Assembly: GCF_003268675.1 (NCBI RefSeq)
Contig: NZ_CP029378.1
Location: 372,001 to 436,000 of the forward strand
Reading direction: 5' to 3'
DNA: 64,000 bases
From: Streptomyces bacillaris
Lineage (GTDB): Bacteria; Actinomycetota; Actinomycetes; Streptomycetales; Streptomycetaceae
Below the pieces are notes generated by a model. The model did no database searches, had not been told where the DNA came from, and worked only from the letters and a program-made list of their open reading frames with translations. Positions within the stretch are counted from its first letter, which is position 1. Every line of letters starts with the position of its first letter. The position numbers and the translations under genes were made by a program. Shown piece after piece: positions 57,878 to 64,000 of the stretch.

Positions 57878-58933
57878 TCACAGGGCGACCAGCACCTTGC
57901 CCCGGCTCTCCGCCCGGTCGCCGTAGAGGCTCCGGTAGGCGGCGGGGATGGCGTCGAAGCCGTGGTGGAGGGTGTGGTCGCAGACGACCTCGCCCCGGCG
58001 GACCCGGCTGCCGAGGTCGGCGTGGAGGTCCTTCCAGTTCTGTTCGGTGAACCACTCCAGCGAGAAGATCCCCCGGACCGTGGCGCGCGGGAACATCAGG
58101 TAGGGCAGCAGGCGGGGGCCCGTCTCCTCGTTGCCGACCTGGGTCGCCCACTGCCAGCAGACCGCGACCTGGCTGCCGACGTTGAGCATGGAGAAGACCA
58201 CGTCGGTGACGGTTCCGCCGAGGTTGTCGAAGTAGCGGTCGACGCCGTCCGGGGCCGCCCGGGTCAGCGCCTCGCGGACGGTGTCGGCGCCGTCGGTGTG
58301 GCGGTAGACCACGACCGTGTCGAAGCCGAGGCCGAGGAGGTACTCCGCCTTCTGCGGTGAGGAGGTGGTGCCGACGACCCGGGCGCCGGCGAGCGCGGCG
58401 AGCTGGCCGACGAGGGCGCCGACCGCGCCGGAGGCCCCGCTGATGACGAAGGTGTCCCCCGGCTTCACCGTCATGTACTTGGCGAGGGTGCCCCAGGCCG
58501 TCATGCCGGGGCCGCCCATCACGCTCAGCGCGGTCGCCAGCGGCAGGGCGTCGTCGTACCAGCCGGGGTCGAGCCTGCGGTAGGCCGGGAAGACCATCGG
58601 GAAGGTGCCGGTCTGCCACGGCTCGGCCGCGCCCGTGGAGACGACGTGGGAGCGCCAGCCGCCGAAGCCCTGTACGAGGTCGCCGACGCCGTGGGCGGCG
58701 CGCGGTCCGGCCGCCACCACCTCCATGATCGAGTCGGCGCCCATGTGGGAGCCGATGGGGGTGTCGAGGGCGATGCCCTGGAGGTAGGGGTCGACGGAGA
58801 CGTACAGCGTGCGGAGCAGCATCTCGTCGGGGGCCAGGGTCACGTCGACGTTCTCGACGACCTTCTCGTAGACGCGGTCGACGTCCGGCACGCCTTCGAC
58901 GTGCTCGCGGACGACCCATTTCTCGATCTTCAT
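57878..58933 (-). CDS. Zinc-free MDR-type NADP-dependent oxidoreductase
   Basis: This 351-residue member of the leukotriene B4 12-hydroxydehydrogenase/prostaglandin reductase branch of the MDR superfamily has LRTLYVSVDPYLQG near residue 45, MTAWGTLAKYMTVKPGDTFVISGASGAVGALVGQLA with the NADPH-binding AxxGxxG, and YFDNLGGTVTDVVFSMLNVGS. No zinc ligands are present. The family reduces alkenal/one double bonds, so this enzyme may reduce a double bond in the product of the neighbouring CrtI-like enzymes. It overlaps the next upstream gene by four bases. Confidence 0.88.
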   Translation of the reverse strand: MKIEKWVVREHVEGVPDVDRVYEKVVENVDVTLAPDEMLLRTLYVSVDPYLQGIALDTPIGSHMGADSIMEVVAAGPRAAHGVGDLVQGFGGWRSHVVSTGAAEPWQTGTFPMVFPAYRRLDPGWYDDALPLATALSVMGGPGMTAWGTLAKYMTVKPGDTFVISGASGAVGALVGQLAALAGARVVGTTSSPQKAEYLLGLGFDTVVVYRHTDGADTVREALTRAAPDGVDRYFDNLGGTVTDVVFSMLNVGSQVAVCWQWATQVGNEETGPRLLPYLMFPRATVRGIFSLEWFTEQNWKDLHADLGSRVRRGEVVCDHTLHHGFDAIPAAYRSLYGDRAESRGKVLVAL

Positions 58934-60654
58934 GTGCTCTTCCCTGTCGTCGTTGCGGCGGCGGCGGAGCGGCCGGTCGGTACGGGGATGACGCGGTGGG
59001 TCGGCGGGGGTGCCGTCCGGTCGAGCGACGCGGTGAAGGGCTTTCCGTCGTCGCGGCAGATGAACTGCATGACGTGGCGCCCGGCGGCGGCGGCCCGGAT
59101 CAGGCCGCCGGTGGTGGCCCAGACGCCTGACTGGTAGAAGTTGGCGAGGCCGGGCAGTCCGGGACCGTGCTTCTTGATCAGCTCTTCGAGCTTCTCGCCG
59201 CTCTCCACGAAGGGCTGCCAGCCCAGCACCGTACCGTCGTAGTTGCCGGTGTAGCGGACCTGGGTGAGGGGGCTGGAGACGTCCCGTACGACGATGGCGT
59301 CGCGGATTCCGGGGAAGCGCTCCTCCAGGAACTCCACGAGCGTCTCGCGCGCCCGCCGTTTGGCCGCGTAGTAGCCGCGGCCGTGGCGCACCGGCAGGGT
59401 GTGCAGCTCTTGGCCGCCCCGGGTGCGGGTGACCTGTTCGGGGCCTTCGTCCAGGGCCCGCCAGGGGGCGATGTCGCAGAAGTAGGTGGCGTAGACGACG
59501 GTGGTGCCGTCCGGGGAGAGTTCGGGGTAATGGCGGCTGCGGAACTGGACGTTGATGCTGGCGTGGCGGATGCCGGTGAGCTTCGCCGCCGTGGCCTCGT
59601 CGAGCAGGTACGTCGTGCAGGGGTCGCCCTCGGGGAAGGGTCGGGAGAGGCCGAGGAAGAGGGTGAAGTAGCCGGGGAAGACCATGCCGGGTTCGTGGAT
59701 GGTCTCCGTGTAGAGCTTGCGGTACTCCTCCCCCAGGTAGGCGCCCTTGAGGAACTTCATGGTCGTGGTGTAACCGTCGCAGGCCGACACCACGATGTCG
59801 GCGCGCAGTTCGCTGCCGTCGCTGAGCCGGACGCCGACCGCGCGGTCGTCCTCCACGATCACCGTCTCGACCTTCGTGTTGTACGAGATCTCTCCGCCGA
59901 GGCGGCGGTAGCGGGCCTCGATCGACCGGGCGAGGCCGAGCGAGCCGCCTTCGGGAACGCCCGCCGAGAGGTTGGCGTGCGAGGCGAGCTGGAAGTGGAA
60001 GGGCAGGACGGGGAAGTTGGGGTGCTTCTCGTAGAGGATGAAGTTGAACGCCTCCCGCAGCAGCGGGTCCTGGAACTTGGCGGAGTACTCGGTCATCAGG
60101 ACCGTGATCGTGGTGCGTACGGCGTTGAAGTACGGGAGGAACGAGGCGAGCATCCGCCACCGCTCCAGCCGGCCCATCAACCCGACGGGTTTGAGGAACG
60201 GGTAAACGGCAAGGGCCTTGCGGAAGCTGCGCAGTTGGTTGCAGAACCTGCGTACGGTACGGGCGTCGGCGGGCGAGAGTGCGATGAGGTGGGCCTCGAG
60301 CCGGTCCGGGTCGGAGTAGAAGTGGACGGCCCGCCCGTCCTGTCCGCGCACGATGTTGAACACGTCGAAGTGGCGGATCTCCTTGCCCTGGAGGGCGCCC
60401 AGCTCCAGCCAGATCTGGTGCATCTCGTTGCCGGGGCCGCTGCCGAGGAGCCAGCTGACGCAGGCGTCCAGGGTGAAGCCGCCGCGGTCCCAGGCGGTGC
60501 AGCAGCCGCCGGGCAGTTCGTGCATCTCCAGGATGTGGGTGCGGTAGCCGTTCATCCGGGCGTAGCAGCCGGTGGAGAGGCCGCCGAGCCCGCCCCCGAT
60601 GATGATCATCGATTCCCTGGGCCCCTGCGGGGAGCCGGTGGTCCTGTGGGTCAT
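58930..60654 (-). CDS. CrtI-like FAD-dependent oxidoreductase (first copy)
   Basis: This 574-residue flavoprotein has the dinucleotide fold IIIGGGLGGLSTGCYARMNG, LEMHELPGGCCTAW, then EGGSLGLARSIEARYRRLGG and the C-terminal substrate/FAD end GLPGLANFYQSGVWATTGGLIRAA. This is the phytoene desaturase/CrtI-like branch. About a third identical by eye to the next gene, it must be an old duplicate. No phytoene synthase is nearby, so it may dehydrogenate a carrier-bound peptide or acid. It begins four bases inside the second copy's end. Confidence 0.85.
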   Translation of the reverse strand: MTHRTTGSPQGPRESMIIIGGGLGGLSTGCYARMNGYRTHILEMHELPGGCCTAWDRGGFTLDACVSWLLGSGPGNEMHQIWLELGALQGKEIRHFDVFNIVRGQDGRAVHFYSDPDRLEAHLIALSPADARTVRRFCNQLRSFRKALAVYPFLKPVGLMGRLERWRMLASFLPYFNAVRTTITVLMTEYSAKFQDPLLREAFNFILYEKHPNFPVLPFHFQLASHANLSAGVPEGGSLGLARSIEARYRRLGGEISYNTKVETVIVEDDRAVGVRLSDGSELRADIVVSACDGYTTTMKFLKGAYLGEEYRKLYTETIHEPGMVFPGYFTLFLGLSRPFPEGDPCTTYLLDEATAAKLTGIRHASINVQFRSRHYPELSPDGTTVVYATYFCDIAPWRALDEGPEQVTRTRGGQELHTLPVRHGRGYYAAKRRARETLVEFLEERFPGIRDAIVVRDVSSPLTQVRYTGNYDGTVLGWQPFVESGEKLEELIKKHGPGLPGLANFYQSGVWATTGGLIRAAAAGRHVMQFICRDDGKPFTASLDRTAPPPTHRVIPVPTGRSAAAATTTGKST

Positions 60655-62351
60655 GAACCGGACTCCTCCCGTGCCGACCAGCGGTCGAGCTGGGGCAGTT
60701 CGCCCAGCATCCCGGGATGCCAGGACTCGGTGCCCTCGCTCTCCCAGGCCCGGAATTCCAGGCCCAGTTCGCGGCAGAGGTACTGGACGGCGAAGCGGCC
60801 GGTGGAGGCGGCGCGGATCAGGCCGCCCATGCCGACCCACTGTCCGGCCATGGAGAAGCCCCTCAGGCCGGGGAGCCGCATCCGGTCCCTGCCGACCAGG
60901 CGGGCGGCGACGTCGTCGGCGTCCGAGAAGGCCTTCCAGGCGAGGATCGAGCCGTTGTGGTTGCCGGTGTAGCGGTGGGTGGTGGCGGGCGATGCGATGT
61001 CGACGAGGTCGATGCGGTCGTTGATGCCGGGGTGGCGGTGTTCCAGGAAGGTGCGGACGAAGTCGGCCACCTCGTGCTTGCGGCCGCGGTACTCCCGGCG
61101 GCTGCGGGTGCGCAGCCCCTTCCAGTAGGCGTAGTCGCTGAAGTAGGTGCAGTGCAGGACGGAGCGGCCCGGGGGTGCGAAGCCGTCGGAGTAGCGGGAG
61201 CGGGCCTGGACGACCAGGCTGTTCTGGAGGGCGCCGGGGAGGCGTTCGCCGTCCTCGCCGGTCAGGAGGTGGGTGGTGCTGTGGGCCTCGCCGGGGTCGA
61301 AGTCGCCGCGCAGTCCGACGAAGGCGGAGACGACCGCGGGGAAGAGGGTGCCGGGGCGTTCGATGAGGTCGTTGTAGAGCTTGTCGATCCGGGGGCTGGT
61401 GTACCGGCCGTCGAGCAGTCCGTGGACGGTGGTGCGGCCGTCGCAGGCGGAGACGATGTGCTCGGCGAAGTACCTTCTGCCGTTGCGGAGTTCGATGCCG
61501 ATCGCGCGGTCGTTCTCGACGAGGATCTTCTCCGTGCGGGCCCGGTAGGTGACCTCTCCGCCCAGGCCCAGGTAGCGGTTCTCGACCGAGCGCGAGAGCC
61601 CGAGCGAACCGCCTTGCGGGAAACCGGCGTTGAGGTGGTGGGCCGCCGCCATGTTGAACAGGTACGGCAGCAGCGGGAAGCCCTCCGGGTCCTGGAAGAA
61701 GATGTTGCGGAAGGCCCGGCGCAGCAGCGGGTCCTGGAACTTGTCGGCGAAGACGTGCATCGGGGTGGCGGCCGTGCGCCAGAAGAGCCGGAAGGCCGGC
61801 AGCACCGTGCGCAGGGTCGCCGCCCGCTCCCGTACGGTCCGCAGGGCGGGGGCGGTGAGGAACGGGTACAGCTCGATGTCGATGAACCGCCGCAGGTCGC
61901 GGGTGAAGGCCCGGATCAGGGGGGCGTCGGCGGGTGAGAGGGCCAGCAGGTGGGCCTCCAGCCGGTCGGGGTCGTTGTAGAAGGTGACCGAGCGGCCGTG
62001 CTCGTCCTCGACCTTGTTGAACAGTTCGAAGTTGGTGACGGTCTTGCCGTCGAGCGCGCCCAGCTCGCGCCAGACCTGGTGGGCGTCGTTGCCGGGCGCG
62101 GTGCCGATGAGCCATTCGATGCAGTAGTCGAAGAGGTAGCCGTCCCTCGACCAGGCGGTGCAGCAGCCGCCGGGCAGCACGTGTTTCTCGAAGATCCGGG
62201 TCCTGGCGCCGCTCATCTGCGCGTAGCAGCCGGTGGAGAGGCCGGCCACGCCCGCGCCGATGACGATGACGCGGGGCGGGGTGCCGGGGGTGCGCTCGCG
62301 GCTGCCCCAGTCGTCGACGGTCTCCTTGCGGAGGGTGGTATCAGTCGCCAT
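60651..62351 (-). CDS. CrtI-like FAD-dependent oxidoreductase (second copy)
   Basis: This 566-residue protein has the same layout as its neighbour: VIVIGAGVAGLSTGCYAQMSG, KHVLPGGCCTAWSRDGY, FPQGGSLGLSRSVENRYLGLGG, and the end MAGQWVGMGGLIRAASTGRF. The two share GCCTAW, GTAPGN/GSGPGN and the PADA-RR blocks but differ along most of their length, so they probably catalyse successive dehydrogenations. It overlaps the NRPS gene by 11 bases and is translationally coupled. Confidence 0.85.
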   Translation of the reverse strand: MATDTTLRKETVDDWGSRERTPGTPPRVIVIGAGVAGLSTGCYAQMSGARTRIFEKHVLPGGCCTAWSRDGYLFDYCIEWLIGTAPGNDAHQVWRELGALDGKTVTNFELFNKVEDEHGRSVTFYNDPDRLEAHLLALSPADAPLIRAFTRDLRRFIDIELYPFLTAPALRTVRERAATLRTVLPAFRLFWRTAATPMHVFADKFQDPLLRRAFRNIFFQDPEGFPLLPYLFNMAAAHHLNAGFPQGGSLGLSRSVENRYLGLGGEVTYRARTEKILVENDRAIGIELRNGRRYFAEHIVSACDGRTTVHGLLDGRYTSPRIDKLYNDLIERPGTLFPAVVSAFVGLRGDFDPGEAHSTTHLLTGEDGERLPGALQNSLVVQARSRYSDGFAPPGRSVLHCTYFSDYAYWKGLRTRSRREYRGRKHEVADFVRTFLEHRHPGINDRIDLVDIASPATTHRYTGNHNGSILAWKAFSDADDVAARLVGRDRMRLPGLRGFSMAGQWVGMGGLIRAASTGRFAVQYLCRELGLEFRAWESEGTESWHPGMLGELPQLDRWSAREESGS

Positions 62352-64000
62352 GGGCCGCGTCTCCCGTCAGCACGGTACGGATCAGGGCGGCGTTGCGGGG
62401 GAGGTGTTTGGGGTCGAGCATGTCGGCGTGGAGGCCGGAGCCGCGCAGGACGACGGTGGTGGCGGTGGAGCTGCCGTGCCAGGTGCCGTGCTGTCCGGCC
62501 GCGTAGAGGGCGGCCTTCTCCTGGTCGGTGATCACGCTGACCGGTGCGTCGACCGTTCCGGTGTTGGGGGTGCGGCCGCAGAAGGTGAGGTATTCGGCGG
62601 CGTGCGAGAGGGTCTCCTGCGCGACGGCCTCCGATCCGGTGTGTTTGCGGAGGTGGCCGGCGAGTTCGGTCTCGAAGTGGCGGATGCCCTCGTCCCCGGG
62701 CTCGTAACGCTCCATGATGCGGCGGGAGTCGAGGATGACGACATGCCCCACCCGCCGTCCGCGCCGCTCCAGCTCCTTGGCGGTCTCGAAGGCCAGGTTG
62801 CCGCCGAGGGAGTAGCCGAGGAGCAGGCAGGGGCCTTCGGGGCGGGCGGTCTCGACGAGGTCGGCGTAGCGGGCCACCTTGTCGTCGCCCGGGAGGTAGT
62901 TGAAGCCGATGACGGCGTACTCGGGGAGCTGGGCGGCCAGCCCCCGGTAGACGAGTCCGTGGCCGCCCGCGGGCGGGAAGCAGAAGAGGGGCGGTGACTG
63001 GCCGGCGTTGAAGGTGAGGGAGGGCAGTTCGTCGGTGCTGGTGCTGTGCAGGACCTCTTGGACGGTGGCGGCCATGCCGTGGAGGGTGGTGACCTGGTAG
63101 AGGCGGCTGACGGGGACGCTGACACCGAACTCGGTGCGCAGCAGGTGGAGCAGCTCGATGAGCTTGATGGAGGAGCCGCCGATCTCGAAGAAGTCGTCCT
63201 CCAGGCCCACCTGTTCGAGGCCGAGGAGGGTCTTCCAGTGCCGGGCCACGCTGATCTCGTAGAGCGTCACCGGCTCCTCGTGGCTCTGTTCACCGGTCTC
63301 GGCCCGGGGTGCGGGCAGGGCGGCGGTGTCGACCTTGCCGTTGGCGGTGAGCGGCAGGGCGGGCAGTTCGACGAAGTACGCCGGGATCATGTACGAGGGG
63401 AGCGCCCCGGCCAGGTGGCGGCGCAGGGCCCGGCGGTCGAGCGCGGTGCCGGGTGCCGGTACGCAGTAGGCGCAGAGCACGGCCTCTCCCCCGGTGTCCG
63501 TGGTGACGGTGACGACGGCGCGGGCGAGCGGGGGCCACTGGGCGAGGTGGGCCTCGATCTCGCCGATCTCGATGCGGTGGCCGCGCAGTTTGACCTGGCC
63601 GTCGGTGCGGCCGAGCAGATGGACGCGGCCGTGGGCGTCCCAGCGGGCGATGTCGCCGGTCCGGTAGAGCCGTTCGGGCCGGGCGTCGGGCCGTTTGCTC
63701 AGCGTACGGGTGATGAAGCGGTCGGCGGTCTGCTCGGGCTCTCCCGCGTAGCCGAGGGCGACGCCGTCGCCGCCGATCCACAGTTCGCCGGGGACGCCGG
63801 GCGGGACGGGTTCGCCGTGGGCGTCCAGGATGTGCAGGGTGCTGTTGGGCAGGGGGCGGCCGATCGGGACCATGAGACCGGGTTCCAGGTCGTCGACGGG
63901 GCCTTCGAAGCAGGCGCTGTCGATGGTGGCCTCGGTGAGGCCGTAGGAGTTGACGAGCCGGGTCGCCGGACCGCACAGCTCGCTCAGCCGCTGGTACTCC
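62341..64000 (-). CDS. NRPS: adenylation (C-terminal part), carrier and thioesterase domains; cut by window edge
   Basis: The frame enters from the right edge with LVNSYGLTEATIDS (A-domain core). Adenylation motifs follow: GELWIGGDGVALGY, the YRTGD-box, LLGRTDGQVKLRGHRIEIGE and the catalytic Lys in LPLTANGKVD. A carrier domain has DDFFEIGGSSIKLIE, with Ser for phosphopantetheine. A type I thioesterase follows: LLLGYSLGGNLAFE and the His in GSGLHADML. So the chain ends A-T-TE. The amino acid code lies outside the window. The thioesterase probably releases the peptide or a single activated amino acid. It starts the coupled operon ending with the P450. Confidence 0.93.
   Translation of the reverse strand, partial: EYQRLSELCGPATRLVNSYGLTEATIDSACFEGPVDDLEPGLMVPIGRPLPNSTLHILDAHGEPVPPGVPGELWIGGDGVALGYAGEPEQTADRFITRTLSKRPDARPERLYRTGDIARWDAHGRVHLLGRTDGQVKLRGHRIEIGEIEAHLAQWPPLARAVVTVTTDTGGEAVLCAYCVPAPGTALDRRALRRHLAGALPSYMIPAYFVELPALPLTANGKVDTAALPAPRAETGEQSHEEPVTLYEISVARHWKTLLGLEQVGLEDDFFEIGGSSIKLIELLHLLRTEFGVSVPVSRLYQVTTLHGMAATVQEVLHSTSTDELPSLTFNAGQSPPLFCFPPAGGHGLVYRGLAAQLPEYAVIGFNYLPGDDKVARYADLVETARPEGPCLLLGYSLGGNLAFETAKELERRGRRVGHVVILDSRRIMERYEPGDEGIRHFETELAGHLRKHTGSEAVAQETLSHAAEYLTFCGRTPNTGTVDAPVSVITDQEKAALYAAGQHGTWHGSSTATTVVLRGSGLHADMLDPKHLPRNAALIRTVLTGDAAHGD

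Overview
The window is high-GC actinobacterial DNA. The codon bias, the long antisense shadow frames, the SigB/SpoIIE/STAS-type regulators, an Rpf-LysM-M23 cell-wall hydrolase, lipoproteins and a DyP-encapsulin pair all point to a Streptomyces chromosome, probably an arm-proximal or accessory-rich part. I saw no tRNA, rRNA, CRISPR array, insertion sequence or phage. This is a reading of the sequence alone; all family names come from recognised motifs.

Layout. 1-3.8 kb: edge of an Fpg/Nei DNA glycosylase gene, a wax ester synthase/DGAT and a PAS-GAF-PP2C-ATPase phosphatase. 3.9-8.3 kb: a DUF6777-like lipoprotein, a three-gene operon (YndJ-like, DUF1990, lipase maturation factor) behind a promoter bracketed by twin palindromic operators, and a 58-residue conserved-looking protein. 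8.6-17.9 kb: a signalling block with a zinc-ribbon SDR divergent from a SigB/SigF-type sigma factor, a translationally coupled response regulator-PP2C/histidine kinase/response regulator operon, an anti-sigma-like ATPase, another PP2C protein, a MarR regulator and a STAS anti-anti-sigma factor. 17.9-21.5 kb: FhuF-like protein, DMT-type transporter, Rpf-LysM-M23 hydrolase.

21.7-35.8 kb is a sugar and secretion region. A LacI regulator has its own operator-promoter; a ROK regulator is divergent from a sugar ABC importer plus GH1 beta-glucosidase operon. An alpha/beta hydrolase, a secreted glycoside hydrolase with a discoidin domain, a broken DUF1996 gene and a secreted S1 protease follow. The same GAGAGCGCTCTC palindrome lies upstream of lacI, the glycoside hydrolase, the DUF1996 remnant and the protease, so these four probably form one local LacI regulon.

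35.8-50 kb holds accessory and metabolic genes: a MerR-methyltransferase fusion, a decayed carboxylesterase, a MurE-like ligase, DUF5709, 6-phosphogluconate dehydrogenase, a DyP peroxidase with its encapsulin shell, a PLP decarboxylase, a tiny proline-rich protein, a NUDIX-PIG-L fusion, GNAT, PanD and DUF3253. 50-55.6 kb is a three-subunit molybdenum hydroxylase operon with XdhC, divergent from a TetR regulator with twin operators.

56.6-64 kb is the most novel part. A tightly coupled minus-strand operon runs from an NRPS end (adenylation, carrier, thioesterase; cut by the window edge) through two CrtI-like FAD oxidoreductases and a zinc-free MDR reductase to a P450 whose ExxR motif is missing. 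It looks like one edge of a biosynthetic gene cluster whose product I cannot name.
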